Shown piece by piece: positions 37,801 through 49,526 of a DNA stretch of 64,000 nucleotides; the first letter of the stretch is position 1; each line of letters opens with the position of its first letter. Origin of the DNA: Lumbricus rubellus (Eukaryota > Annelida > Clitellata > Crassiclitellata > Lumbricidae). The notes beneath the pieces were generated by a model. That model saw nothing but the letters and a program-made list of their open reading frames with translations. It ran no database searches and was not told where the DNA came from. The translations under genes and the position numbers were made by a program. The DNA is taken from contig OX243811.1 in the NCBI GenBank assembly GCA_945859605.1, forward strand, positions 64,285,804-64,349,803, in the 5' to 3' direction.

Positions 37801-39700
37801 ACTTTACTTCTGTTTCTTGGTTGCATTGTTCTTCCCAACCAGGAGGTGCATTTATCACTTGTATCTGGTTTACTCGAAGATTTTCTGCACTTCTGCTAAA
37901 GTTCTTCCTCAGATTTGCCGCTCCTGGTGCTTGGCAGTGTTTTATTAGGTGTTTATCAGAATTGCAATTGTGGCAACGCTTCTTGATAAAACTTCTTTGC
38001 TCCTTGTTCTCCCACTTGTTGTACGGCGTGTAAGATGCATTACTTTCTGTTGGGCGTCCCAGCGGCGGAGTTCGATTGTAGGCTTGTCTGTCCCACGTTG
38101 ACTGTTGTTTATCTTGCGACCACTGCTTTCCAGAATAATCATCTTTCTTTGCATCATTACTCTTGGCTTGGCTTCCGGTGTCTTTGCTATCCTTGTTCCA
38201 CTTGGGTTGCTTTGAACTATTGTCCCATGCTTCAAATTTCGGTTTGTCTTGGAACATCACACCAATCCGATTGTTTACATGTATATCTGCGAGATCTGCA
38301 ACATTACTAGCTTCCAAGCATTCTGTGCCCTCTTTTGCTAAGACAAACTGTAGTGGACCTGGTGGTAAACATTCTTTCAGCTTATCCGCCACTAACAAAT
38401 CAAACAGCTTCTCGTAGTCTTTGTCCACTCGTCTACTTCGGACATAATAATTCAACAGGTTCTTCAGCCTAGCCGTGAACATCGTATACGTTTCTTCGGC
38501 TGTCTTCTTGGCATCTGCAAACCTTGACCTGTACTCACGAGCTGTTAACTTGAATTCCTTCAACAAATGCTCTTTCACTGCATCGTATTTATCTAAATTC
38601 TCAAATGACAATCGATTCAATACCGTTCGCGCTCTCGGGGTCATCAATGGCAACAACAATTTCACCCAGTACTGCTTTTCCACAGCAAAACTTTTGAAAG
38701 CATTTTCAACTGTTTCAAAATATAATGGCACTTCCATCATATCATACGGCATCTTCGGTAACACATGCTTCATTGCGTCACCTATCTTCTTAATCTTGGA
38801 CACCATTGTCTCACTTTCTTTGAGTCTAATCTGTTCTGATACTCGGCTCTTACGATCATCTTCGTCTCTCTTCTTCAGTCGATCTTGATCTTCGATTCTC
38901 CGCAGTTCTTCTTGTTCAATCTTCTGCTGCAACAGTTCTAACTGCTTTCTGCGTTCTTCTTTTTCAATGGCCATTTCTTTAAGTTGAGCCTCCTTGATAG
39001 CAAGTTTCTTTTGTTCTAACTGCATCTGCTCTTCTCTTTCTCTTTCTGCTTTTTCCAAATTGTCTTTTCCGGCTTGAAATTCTTCCTGACGAATTTCTTC
39101 TGCTCTCTCCAGTTCTTGTAAACGCATCTTTTCCTTTTCTTCCTCGCGAGCCTTTTTGTCCTCAATCTGCTGCTTTCGTATTTCTTCATCGCTTTTTCTT
39201 GCTTTTTCGTACTCTATCATTAACTCCATCCTTCTTCGTTCTGATTCGTCACGATCTATTTTCATTTGTTCTAACTGAAGCTGGAACTGTTGCTTCTGCA
39301 TGTCTATCTCTTGTTGTCTTATCCTTTCTAATTTTTCTGCTCTTTCCGCTCGTTGCTCCTCTTTCTCTTTCTCCTCTTGTTTACGCTCTTTCTCCTCTTG
39401 TTTACGCTCTTTCTCCTCTTGTTTACGCTGCTCCTCTTTCATTATCATGAATTGCAGCAACGCCTCCATAGACATCGGTGCCTCAGGCTTCTCCACTGGC
39501 TTCTCCGCAGCGCCTCCGACAGCACCTTCTTCTTCTTCTTCTTTCTTAGCCCAAACCTCGGCTAAATTTCTCATCAATTCTTCCCTAGACATCTGTTCGA
39601 CTTCTTCTGCGTCTAGATCTGCTTCAATTAGCAGTTTTATCAGTCTACCAGTAGACATCTTCTTAATATTTGCTTGCTTTTTCTCCGTAAGTTTCTCCAT
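34835..39700 (-). CDS. gag-pol: Gag-PR-IN-RT polyprotein of the Gmr1-like element
   Basis: Single frame of 1621 codons. In order: a Glu/Lys/Arg-rich coiled coil about 50-300; a SCAN-like capsid region about 313-430; a CX2CX4HX4C zinc knuckle near 573; protease with IDSGTE near 695; an acidic linker; integrase HHCC region about 955-1000; integrase core about 1030-1130 with MDVVGP, TSDRGTNF and GLVERW, a D-35-E spacing; reverse transcriptase about 1370-1585 with YVDD near 1544. It then runs out of frame in an A8 run before RNase H. The SCAN-like gag agrees with the published idea that vertebrate SCAN domains derive from Gmr1-type gag. Confidence 0.9.
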   Translation of the reverse strand: MEKLTEKKQANIKKMSTGRLIKLLIEADLDAEEVEQMSREELMRNLAEVWAKKEEEEEGAVGGAAEKPVEKPEAPMSMEALLQFMIMKEEQRKQEEKERKQEEKERKQEEKEKEEQRAERAEKLERIRQQEIDMQKQQFQLQLEQMKIDRDESERRRMELMIEYEKARKSDEEIRKQQIEDKKAREEEKEKMRLQELERAEEIRQEEFQAGKDNLEKAEREREEQMQLEQKKLAIKEAQLKEMAIEKEERRKQLELLQQKIEQEELRRIEDQDRLKKRDEDDRKSRVSEQIRLKESETMVSKIKKIGDAMKHVLPKMPYDMMEVPLYFETVENAFKSFAVEKQYWVKLLLPLMTPRARTVLNRLSFENLDKYDAVKEHLLKEFKLTAREYRSRFADAKKTAEETYTMFTARLKNLLNYYVRSRRVDKDYEKLFDLLVADKLKECLPPGPLQFVLAKEGTECLEASNVADLADIHVNNRIGVMFQDKPKFEAWDNSSKQPKWNKDSKDTGSQAKSNDAKKDDYSGKQWSQDKQQSTWDRQAYNRTPPLGRPTESNASYTPYNKWENKEQRSFIKKRCHNCNSDKHLIKHCQAPGAANLRKNFSRSAENLRVNQIQVINAPPGWEEQCNQETEVKSVMKCTPQFTIQKEAIKTTSIAEICRETKSKEECQHIKKISLQHVNVEIRGTDGQPVQVEALIDSGTEIPVINEELLKGTTVEEIGRVHLQCVAGEPIPAKLVKIEVRMSGRNEGAATEDRTINIAPYLTLVCASISAELCKENPEKFLLHPEIIAELKEVPPISILQGELQANVTTRAQSRRAEVEDGEDETINESSQEDDTESEDELSIQDDERTTSENNETEEEMAACERNDSEDSGSDAELETSMRDLFTENSNDERQLEDAKKFEEQQRNDESLKSWWRIAEDQGSEFIVVNGLLYKKHQMLDQLVYQLVLPKERRIQVMELAHESVFGGHLGEEKTRERIKLSFVWPKMRRDVVKFCKSCEKCQLKARSLVMDRVPITPIPREDDPFRRMTMDVVGPIEPKSAAGHKYCLCIVDSCTRWPTIFLLKSLTAKAVCEALMKLFIDVGVPSVITSDRGTNFTASLTREFLKLMGCCPRFDSPGHPEAAGLVERWNQTFKKMVHHVIVENPRQWHKIIPFTVWALREVPNATTGVAPYLLVYGKMPRGPLTILKESWTKEINLPPNIGVQPAKYLKNLRADMEKALIFAENCAEEKQKQYASQYNKRAKDKEFEPGENVIVLYSTSTNKLISRWHGPCTVLQRRSKYSYLVDMNENGRRIVHANKMRKFIARTLSCGLIVEEDDEFGSVVELPLKEDHAETTQKSLQLDYEQIGHLTSEQQKQLLDVLNRYADRFSDKPGLCTLVEHEVVLRPDFREKEFTAYRIPLIYRAEVDKQIQEMLKANIIQPSSSRMASPLVIVKKKDGSLRLACDYRYVNSYTENCRYPMPIVNDVLSKVGKSKFISVLDCRSAYWTCPVKKSDQWKTAFVTHNGLYEFTRVLFGMINSGRTFVKAINMILQPIDAFTEPYVDDIAVHSDDWNIHLKHLELFLKQIRLHNVTLNLKKCVFGKSEVKFIGHLIGSGKKMMNPDRIDSLINLKKTLKRRSK

Positions 39701-39964
39701 CTTACTTCTTTACTTTACTGATGCTAGTCGATAAATAGTAGGCTACTCTTCAAATGTTTGCAATTGACTGACTTCAATTCTTTAAGCAAACTTCAATAGA
39801 CAAGCAAGTTTTTTCTACCTCGTAGTCGTTGTGTTGTCGTTTCTCACTGACGTACGGATGCTCGATGTATCGTTGCTTCTCCCGTGTGCTCGGCTCCTCG
39901 ATAAATTCACAGCGTCCGTTTCTCCACAACGTCTGTTGATTGAATAGAATCCCTCCGTTCGTAA

Positions 39965-40020
39965 CTACGATCGTTCTCCTGCAACTTGGATCGTTATCCT
40001 GCAACTTGGATCGTTATCTC
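39965..40020. repeat. Short tandem repeat in the Gmr1-like leader
   Basis: About two and a half copies of a 21-24 bp unit containing CTGCAACTTGGATCGTTAT, between the primer-binding site and the gag start. Confidence 0.65.
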
Positions 40021-40035
40021 ACCGCAACGACACCA
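40019..40035 (-). other. Candidate primer-binding site of the Gmr1-like element
   Basis: After the LTR's ACA end the minus strand reads TT then TGGTGTCGTTGCGGTG, starting with the TGG that pairs with a tRNA CCA end. I could not name the tRNA with confidence. Confidence 0.55.
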
Positions 40036-40037
40036 AA

Positions 40038-40557
40038 TGTCACAAGTCTTTTCCCTCTTCTTCTCTACGTGTGACCTTCAGTCTCTTCGGAAGCTTCTTC
40101 GTATAAGTTCGTGGTAGCGTAGGCCTATCCCTAGATAACTGTTTCATTAGCTAAATGGCTAGGTTAAAGAATCTATAGTCTTTCACTGTTTTGTTAACCA
40201 ACAAAGACGACGTGTTTAACTCTTCTTATTATACTCCAAAATCCGATATAAAGTAAAACGATCAGCAACAACACAACAATGACTACACTTGCGTTATCAT
40301 AACAACTACACGACTACTATCTTCATCAGTCTACTCTATCGCAACTCAACAACAACTCTTACAGCCTATCTCAACGGCTCTCAACACGCAACTCTTCTTC
40401 TTCACTTCCACTCCCTTCTTGTACAATTAACGTACGCTCGTCTAGACGTCACGTGCTGTCCAGACAATCACCTGTGCAGACGCCGCGCGGCAATTTGCAC
40501 CTGGCCTACTTACGTCGCTGTACGACAATCGGCGTGCACTGATTAAATTAGCTGACA
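40038..40557 (-). repeat. 5' LTR of the Gmr1-like element
   Basis: 520 bp, TGTCAGC...TGTGACA on the minus strand. The outer half matches 33888-34151; the inner half has no partner in the window because the 3' LTR is cut. Confidence 0.8.
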
Positions 40558-43172
40558 TATTTCTTGTCAACGCATTCGCTACACTGAATAAACTGCATGT
40601 TGGCTGCATGAGTCCGATCGTGAGGTCCCGTGACGTCAGAACTACCCTACCCCGAGTTAATGAGCCGCTCGGTACAAGTCAGCGGGCCAACCTGTGTATT
40701 CTAAGAACCTTGGTTATTCGCAATTGGCAAATAACATAAACCGACTGCATTTAGGCTATGCGAGTTCCTACTTCAACGCGAACACCTTCCCCAGACAGCC
40801 AGAAATCGCAGTGCCCGTACCATGCCAACCTACTTAGCCCACAGCGGAAAACTCGGGGCTCACGGCATCTTCGCCCATCTGGAAACGCCCATCGTACCTC
40901 ATTCGGCCCAATAGAGTAGCCCAATAGGGGGGCGGATGATCTTTCCCAAACAGGCCCAACGTATATTCTTCGCCTCATTGAGCACCGCGCGGTGCATAGG
41001 TTGCGCCTATGAATTTATCTGCCGGCCCAGCGGTGTATAAGTGCGGGCTTCTATTCATTGTTATGGCGTTGGCGTCTAGGGGCCCACTGGTGTAAATTCA
41101 TCGCTATCTGTCGGCGCGGCATTGGTGTTTGTAAGGGGCCACCTATTGCTCCCCAGGCTACCATCGCACTGTCTATAATGGCCTTTATAGGGCCGCTATT
41201 GGCAAATGATCGGCCGCTGTCGGCGCTATGAGGTTGGCTGTACTTGGGACTATGGGTTGCCATCCATTCTGCCTACGGTCAGCCCTCACAATGCCTCTAA
41301 TGGCAATATGAAGACCAGGTGTAGACCTATAAATGTGGTTGTAACCGATTCTCAGGTGAATTTCTGCAATTTCCAATCACAAAATTAATCCCACAAGACC
41401 CCTGACATCTGAGATTCGATTTAGGAGCCCAAATATACTTCTTACATGCAATAGAAAAACGCAAGTTTCCATGAAAATAATTTTTAACAAAGTTCACACC
41501 ATTCATTGTATTAAAAATAAAAACAATATTTATGACAGTAACACATGCAATACATTTTCAAAATCATTAATTCCATTCAATTGGCAAGAGGAATATTATC
41601 CAGCTAAATTTATAATGCAAGATTAATTATTTAAACAGTAAGACTTCTGAAATGTCAAAATCATTCATTTATCTAGAGACTTGAATCAACATTTCACTCA
41701 GAGAAAATTGAGATTGTCGGAAACAAAAGCTTATCCAACAGACTGAGTTCAGCTAAATTAGGGCAATATAAATCATATTAAAAGGAGAAAATGCAACCAA
41801 AAAACAGTCATACAACCAATATTCAATTGTTAAAATGCATGATACAACAGTCTTTATAATTATCACACATTAGATAAAAATGATTTGTGCAAAAATTGAA
41901 TTTATTTACTTGAAAAACTTAATTAATAAATCTATTTAAAAATGAGAATGTTAAATATTAAATTTTAAATGTTTTAGAGAAATGACTACATACACACAAA
42001 CAGAACAAATGCATTCCACAAAAAGTTTACTAGCCTTCTGTTTATAACCACACAAATTAGATAATGAAGGTAAAAAGTATCCTCAGAGCTAATTAAATTA
42101 GGGCGATATTTAAAAAATCTTTATTACAGTTTTGAGTGCTAATTATAAGCGAAAACAATGTTTTAGCGAACCACTCATAAATACACATTTGTTCATAACA
42201 AGATATCAAATTGATTATTATTTCTAGTTACAACAACACCCTGATTTAAACACACTAGCATATTAAGAATAATAATAAAAATCAAAGCAACATCATTCTG
42301 ATTGCATGAAAAATACAATTTTCCTCTTAAATACATTTTCAACAATTCTTCAGCACACCGCCCCCTTGACAATCATTGCATACATTAACAATCATGTTTA
42401 CTGAAACGCAAACCATGTGTCAATAGAACCGCAGGTCGCACAATTCAAAAATAGGTCATTGGAAATAGCTCAAATAATCATATAGTTGCTGTTTTTACAC
42501 TAAAACAATATCATCTCTGCACATATAAAATAAAACATGCATTGGCAGCAAAAAAATAAACAAAAAGTTGACAAATTTGGAGTTAGTGCTTTTGCGCTCA
42601 AAGAAGATGGCATTCATTCATTCATTCAATTTATATAGCGCCTCTTCAAGATATCTACTCATAGGCACTCTCGGCGCTAACTAGCCCAAATGATATTAAT
42701 TAATAGTCATAGCGAGCGAAAAATAACACGTTGCAAAACAAAACAGTTAGCTGAGAGTCACCTGTGGCGAGCCCTCACAAACACGTAGAGTTGACCATCG
42801 GATCCCCGTAGACAGCTGGTAGATGGCAGGGCATATATATACATATATATATGGCATATATAGTCTTATATAACAACACAAACATCAGCAATAACACTTA
42901 ACAGAATAAATACATGTCCCCCATCTAAAATGAAATGAGTAATCACAGAAACATAAAATTAAATGGATAAAATAGAGAAATAATTATCAACCATAACAAT
43001 AATAATCCTGTGAAAACGTAGCCTATTCATAATTTTATGTAACCGCAGCGTAAATATTTCCACGTTCAGAAACTTTCACACCAATCTCATAAACACTGAA
43101 AAACCTGGCTTTTAATTAAATATTAAACCTCTAAATAACACTTTAAGAGGGGTTTTAGAGTATATAACGACA

Positions 43173-45393
43173 ACACTGTGGCATATAAAGGGTGGGTAAA
43201 AAAAAGAACACCCCTAAGGTTTTTTGCCAATATCTTGGCCAGAAGTAAGAATTTCGAAATGAAATTTTACAGGCTTAAAGACATTTCATATTTACACACG
43301 ATGGCCAGATTTCATCACAATATTTCAAACAGAACAAAAGTTATATCACTTTTAGTGACGCCACCCACCATTTTTTGAAGATTTAAAAGCGTATCACAAA
43401 AAAGTAGCAAAAACGCAGTTTTATTAAGTCTCGTCTCAAATAATTGTTATCAAATAGCTTTGATTTTGCCAGGCAGGGCCGGCCTTAGCTATAGGCAAAG
43501 TAGGCAGTTGCCTAGGGCGCCGCGGTCCTTGGGGGCGCCACGGCACCGGCGAATTAATTTTTTTACACTATATTCTTTTAAACTCAAGACTTTCGCTAAT
43601 ATAAAAATCTAAAATAATTATTAATTCATTGCACATGTTTAGAGGCTGGCCTAATTCAACTTCAAGAACTGCATAAATTTTATATCGACAAATAAAATTC
43701 GATTTTTAACGGCATTCCGTACTCTTTGCTTTAGGAGACAGAAGTTCGAATACGCGACGCTCAATTTCGATAGTGAACATGTTGCAAGAAATGAATTGTA
43801 GGCCTATGCTGACTCTTGCTGAGTATGAAGATGAGATTGCAACATTACAGCCTGCCCTTTATTCAGATTCAAATAAATAGTCTAGTATAGGGACGACGAT
43901 GAAGAAAGGGCAGTAGTTGAGGCAGGGCATAGGTAGGCCTAATGCAAGCTGCAGTTGCATGGGGCGTCAAGTTCTAAGGGCCCCATTTCCATCAAAGAGG
44001 GCGCCATTTCCACAAGAGTGTATTTTATTTTTTTAAAACTTTTTAACATTCTCCACAACATTGAATATTATCCAACCTTCAGTGTACTAATAAAGAAATT
44101 ATACTAAATTATTCAGTTGAGCCTACCAGGCCGTAGTTAGGGGATGTTTGGGGCGTTTGAACACCCCGAAATGAAATAATGTAAAAATAAAATAATTATG
44201 CACTTGCTAGCACATGACAGTGTGTAATGTAATTTTGAGCAGAAAATAGTCGAAAATCGCGGAAAAGTGTTTTTGGACGTCAGAAAATTTCGCCTAAAAA
44301 AAGGCGACCGCAGCGTGTACGCGCCTCAAAATTCACGGCCAAGAAAACATCTCCCGAAATAAAATCCTGGCTACGGCCTTGTGAGCGTATACCGCTCTGG
44401 CTAACTCATCTTTAGATTCTGAAATGTGGGCTGAACAACTAAGGGCGCCAAATGTAGCCTAGGCCTATGTCTGGGGCGCCAAATGTATGCCGTGCCTAGG
44501 GCACCATTTGGGCTAAGGCCGGCCCTGTTGCCAGGTGATCATTATAATTACTTTTTTTTAAACAGGGTACAAGCGTAGCTGCACATCACTGAGAAGTCAC
44601 TTAGCAAGATATACAATCAAGTTGGTAAATAAGGAATCTGTCAGATTATTAATTTTGCTATTAAAGCAGTAAAATTCAAATTTCTTTAAAAAAAATGACA
44701 GACAAAATATGTATTCAGACAACTCTTGAACAAGATCCTGGAGATGTAAGGCTATGAGCAACGTTTACTCTGATAAACAGTGAGAGTCTAAACATTAAGA
44801 GTTAAGCTGAGATTTGCCGTGAATGAAAGGAGATCGGCTCAATGTCGATTGGTCTGGTATCATTGAGAAAGCCAATGGCCCCAAATCTCCGGATTTGAAC
44901 CCGATGGATTGATAATTAATTGCGGAGAAATATCACAATCTGCAACCAAAACCAAGAGCGGTAAGAGAATTGATGAGCGCATTGGAGTTGATATGGGAAG
45001 ATTTGCCTAAAGTTGTAATGCATCAACAGGTCCATCAAGAACTTTGCAGAGACTCAAAATAAGTTTTGGCATTGGTAGTGCTTCACAAGTTGTGAAGCAC
45101 TATCAAGTTAATTTCACAATAGTTAGGCCTATTTGAGATGACACTTAATAAAATCGTGTTTTTATTACCTTTTCTTGTGTTACGTTTTTGAATCATCAAA
45201 AAAGGTGGGTGGCTTCACAAAAAGCGATATAGCTTTGTTTTTTAAAAATAGTTTGATGAAATCTGGCCATCATGTGTAAATATGATTTGTCTTTAAGCCT
45301 GTAAAATTTCAATTTCGAAATTCTTACCTCTGGCCAAGATATTCGCAAAAAAACTAGGGGGTGTTTTGTTTTGGCCCACCGTGCAGACAGTGT
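43173..45393 (+). mobile_element. Tc1/mariner remnant, duplicate copy
   Basis: Copy of 29998-32217 with the same SPDLNPMD remnant (about 44876-44906). Confidence 0.75.
43474..44527. mobile_element. Nested hAT element, duplicate copy
   Basis: Copy of 30299-31352 with the same TTGCCAGG target duplication. Confidence 0.88.
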
Positions 45394-45926
45394 AAAGTGC
45401 ACGAACACAGCATAAGTTCCCACAACCCACCCAAGGGTCGGCTTAGCCAGACATTGGGCACAGATGCACTGGTAAAATGACCAGGACGTTATCGACCCTT
45501 GCATGACTGCCAGTTAATTTTGACTCTCCTAAATTGTGATCAATAGTTCAATTGACACTATGAAGTTTAATCTGACTGTGGCATAAGTTTTAAATAATAA
45601 AATATATAATATCTTTGTGTAATTTCAAGCTGCATTGCGATTACAATTTATAGTATGAACAAATGACAAGTTATACTTCAAGAATCAAATTTAACCGACA
45701 GCCATGCAAAGCTTTCATAATGCTTCACTGCCTTTTAATTACGCCATCTGCCGAATGGAAGGTTGAGCAGACCTTTGGGAGGGTAGAGGGAAGCAATCCC
45801 GCAACCATGCACTTTCGTCCCAGAGTGCTGCCATTATCCTAAACCTTAGCCATAGTATTAAACAAATATATATGTATATAAATACACAATTACACACACA
45901 ATCACACATACATAAATGACCGTGGT

Positions 45927-46141
45927 GCTGCACGGTGGTGTAGCGGTGGCGTCGTTGCCTTGGAGCTGGAAGGTTCGAATCCACCTCACCGCGTAAGGAC
46001 CTTGGGCAAGTCCTTCACTCACAATTGCTCATTGCATCAGCGTGAAACTCCGATGCAGTGTCCGCTCTGCATTCGTGGATCACCGCCTCTGAGTGAAGAG
46101 AGCTTGAAGGCGCGCTATAACAAGTGCACATACAAACAAAC
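45927..46141 (+). mobile_element. tRNA-derived SINE, copy 3
   Basis: Duplicate of 32751-32965 with the same A-box-like and B-box sequences. Confidence 0.85.
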
Positions 46142-46591
46142 AAAATACATCTATACACAATTAAAATATTTGAAAACTAAAATAAACAAGATTATATGAG
46201 GTCATAATATACAATAATACAATACATTATTGGAATGTAGCTAGATATAATTATTACTTTATGCATGCAAATCTCCTCATAGTTATATGCATTTAATAGC
46301 TGAGAAATATCCAGTTTTTATATTGATTTATTTGACCATTTTGCCAGTCATTGAGGCATTGATAGTAACTGTAATTATAGTTTTTGTGCTGTAGGCCCTA
46401 CGTAGCCTAATGTCAATCCAGAACACAGGAGCTCAAATCGCAGCAATGCTGTCAGATACAATGTATAAATATATTCCTAATGTTATGCATATTATGTATG
46501 TACTATGTAGGTCCATGTATGTATGTAGGTCTATGTATGTATGTATCAAAATGTATGTATGTATGTATGTTTGTATGTATGTATGTATGCA

Positions 46592-46887
46592 TGGGCGTCC
46601 GCAGCGGGGCGCAAGGGGGCGCAAGTGCGCCCCCCTGGATTTTTCGCCTAGTTGCACATAAATTTAGATTATTTGGTTGCGATTGTTACAACGCGATTTT
46701 CAACTTGATTATCGGTGCGATCTGCAAGTGGGACCTATTTATTTTTCTTTGGGCGCATAATGTATAGGTAGGCTATAGGTTTTTCTTGTGGTAATATGGA
46801 AATTCAAACTGTCACCCATTAAATTTAGACCACGCGACAATTATTTAAAAGTTTGCGCCCCCCTAGAAAAATTCCTGTGGACGCCCA
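46592..46887. mobile_element. MITE in TATG repeat, duplicate copy
   Basis: Same inverted ends as 33396-33692. The microsatellite on its left is about 20 bp longer than in the first copy. Confidence 0.75.
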
Positions 46888-47740
46888 TGTATGTATGTAT
46901 GTATGTATGTATGTATGTATGTATGTATGTATGTATGTATGTATGTATGTATGTATGTATGTATGTATGTATGTATGTATGTATGTATGTATGTATGTAC
47001 GTATGTATGTATGTATGTATGTATGCATGTATGTGTGTATGCATGCATGTATGTATGTATGTATGTATGTATGTATGTATGTATGTATGTATGTATGTAT
47101 GTATGTATGTATGTATGTATGTACTATGTATGTACTATGTATGTACTATGTATGTACAATGTATGTATGTATGTATGTATGTATGTATGTATGTATGTAT
47201 GCATGTATGTATGTATGTATGTATGTATGTATGTATGTATGTATGTATGTATGTATGTATGTATGTATGTATGTATGTATGTATGAATGTATGTATGTAT
47301 GTATGTATGTATGTATGTATGTATGTATGTATGTATGCATGTATGTGTGTATGCATGCATGTGTGTATGTATGTATGTATGTATGTATGTATGTATGTAT
47401 GTATGTATGTATGTATGTATGTACTATGTATGTACTATGTATGTACTATGTATGTACTATGTATGTATGTATGTATGTATGTATGTATGTATGTATGTAT
47501 GTATGTATGTATGTATGTATGTATGTATGTATGTATGTATGTATGTATGTATGTATGTATGTATGTATGTATGTATGTATGTATGTATGTATGTATGTAT
47601 GTATGTATGCATGCATGCATGCATGTATGCATGCATGCATGCATGCATGCATGCATGCATGCATGCATACATGCATGCATGTATGTATGTATGTATGTAT
47701 GTATGTATGTATGTATGTATGTATGCAATGCATGCATGCA
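46888..47740. repeat. Long (TATG)n array with higher-order structure
   Basis: Within the TATG array, a block with GCATGTATGTGTGTATGCATGCATG followed by about four TATGTAC-type units occurs twice, near 47025-47160 and 47335-47465, roughly 310 bp apart, so part of the array was duplicated as a larger unit. The end is GCAT-rich. Confidence 0.85.
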
Positions 47741-48277
47741 AAATGACACTGCAGTATAATAAAATTCGTAATCGTCAACTTAACCTAAAAATTACATGTA
47801 TCTAGCGCCACTCCAAAAGAAACTCATCAATCTGTAAGATGCCCAAAATCCAAACCCCACGGAACGCGCCATGCAATGCTCGGGTCATACGTCACATTCG
47901 TGACATGACATGGTCATGATGATTGACGTGTGAAGATGAATCACGGAAGATCACCAAGAGATATGTTCCATCAATAGAACGGCTGAGAGTAAGACGGGGT
48001 TAAGTTGGTGAAAGTGATGTCCATGTCAATCAAACCCATCACTCCCCCCTCCAAAGGTATTATTGGAATGTGAATGGCCTCGTGGTCAGTGAAAGTCATG
48101 TGGTTAAGTCACGGTCGCCATAACCTAACCACTTGTTGGATTCATCTTATCGGCACGCAACAAACAAAAGGATCAGTCAGCTGACACTAAGTCTTCTTGA
48201 TGTTTTGTAGGTCAGAGTAACAGTTCGGCAGAGATCACCGACAGACAGACAGACAGATAGAAAGACCAGACAGATAG
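47741..48277. other. Intergenic stretch, nothing recognised
   Basis: No coding frame, repeat family or terminal repeats noticed. Confidence 0.4.
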
Positions 48278-48279
48278 AA

Positions 48280-48322
<43 letters not shown>

Positions 48323-48600
48323 AGGGAGGGAGGGAGGGAGGGAGGGAGGGAGGGAGGGAGGGAGGGAGGGAGGGAGGGAGGGAGTGAGGGAGGGAGGGAG
48401 GGAGGAAGGGAGGGAGGGAGGGAGGGAGGGAGGGAGGGAGGGAGGGAGGGAGGGAGGGAGGGAGGGAGGGAGGGAGGGAGGGAGGGAGGGAGGGAGGGAG
48501 GGAGGGAGGGAGGGAGGGAGGGAGGGAGGGAGGGAGGGAGGGAGGGAGGGAGGGAGGGAGGGAGGGAGGGAGGGAGGGAGGGAGGGAGGGAGAGACTGAG
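48278..48600. repeat. (GA)n and (GAGG)n microsatellite
   Basis: A short GA run followed by about 280 bp of GGAG units with rare substitutions. Long frames in it are artefacts. Confidence 0.95.
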
Positions 48601-48774
48601 AGAGAGATAAAGACACGCAGAGAGAGACAGACAGACAGAGACAGAGACAAAGACAGACAGACAGAGCCCGAAGACTGATGGATTATAGGACCGAAGGAAG
48701 GACCAGTCCCGCCACGGCCATGGCGCGTGATTGGCAATGCTAATAACAAGTCTAATAATAGTCTTCTTTTAATT

Positions 48775-49010
48775 TCAAATTGACACACCGCATTATGATT
48801 ACAATAATTTAGGGTAAGACGGATGGTCACAAGTTATAATTTATCACAGGTGTCAAATATCACTGTTTAGCAGCCAAGCAAGACGACCATCACGTTGTAC
48901 CGTTAATTCTGCCACCGTCATCTGCCGAATGGAAGCTGACTCGACATTAAGAGATCTATGGGCAGCAGGCAGCGATCCCGCAACCGTGAGCTCCTCATGT
49001 CAGCGTGTGC
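48775..49010 (+). repeat. Dispersed repeat family R1, copy 4
   Basis: Contains gacacaccg, gattacaat, acaagttat and CATCTGCCGAATGGAAG in the same order and spacing as the copies at 14370 and 32440. Confidence 0.6.
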
Positions 49011-49526
49011 GTCATTACACTAAATCCCCTCCAGAGTCCACAATGATGAGAATGCTGAAGCCATGGATCGGCTGGCGGGAGTCGTCGGACAAGAGCATTG
49101 TAGAAGACACGTTTCATGCTACATGGGAGCCCAGTAAAATGCTTGCAGAAAGGGTAAACACGATGGTCATGCCCGGCTCAACTTTTTGACAAAAGCCCGT
49201 GAAAAAACGCAGGAAATTGAAATCCTAGGCCTAATATGTATTTTTTGAAATTTATTAAATGCAGGCCTAAATTTATCAGTTTAACTAATGCATTACTGGT
49301 GCGAATTTGTTTTACAAAGAACCCCCAAAGTAGTGAAGAAAATAGGTGTAAATTTTCAGGTGAATGCCTCCTGCCCATATAGGCCTACACTGCATGCAGT
49401 AAAATGAGTAAATGCAGGGAGGACAATATATTGAGTTAGAGAACACCAGTTGGGTTATATTTACGACCCAGAGATTACAGCAGAAAAACAAGGTAAAGTG
49501 TCTATAGGTTAAGGTCTCGATTCCTT

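Larger units (their letters stand above)
33888..40557 (-). mobile_element. Gmr1-like LTR retrotransposon, 3' LTR truncated
   Basis: Minus strand: 5' LTR 40038-40557, candidate primer-binding site at 40035, gag-PR-IN-RT frame 39700-34835, RNase H in a shifted frame, polypurine tract, then a 3' LTR cut to 264 of 520 bp. Integrase precedes reverse transcriptase, the arrangement that defines Gmr1 elements among Ty3/gypsy-related retrotransposons. The right edge abuts segment A' with a clean insertion junction. Confidence 0.9.
40558..47740 (+). repeat. Segment A', second copy of the duplication
   Basis: Follows the 5' LTR of the Gmr1-like element directly and matches segment A from 27383. It repeats every internal element: R2 (about 40615-40735), SINE tail (42605-42775), Tc1/mariner remnant with nested hAT element, R1 copy (45616-45826), tRNA-SINE (45927-46141) and MITE (46592-46887). 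The terminal TATG array is much longer than in A (about 850 against 195 bp). Confidence 0.9.

Noticed and set aside
48177..48830. 217-codon PPSL repeat frame and its antisense GGRE frame
   Set aside because: It is read from the GAGG microsatellite, open in several frames by composition alone.
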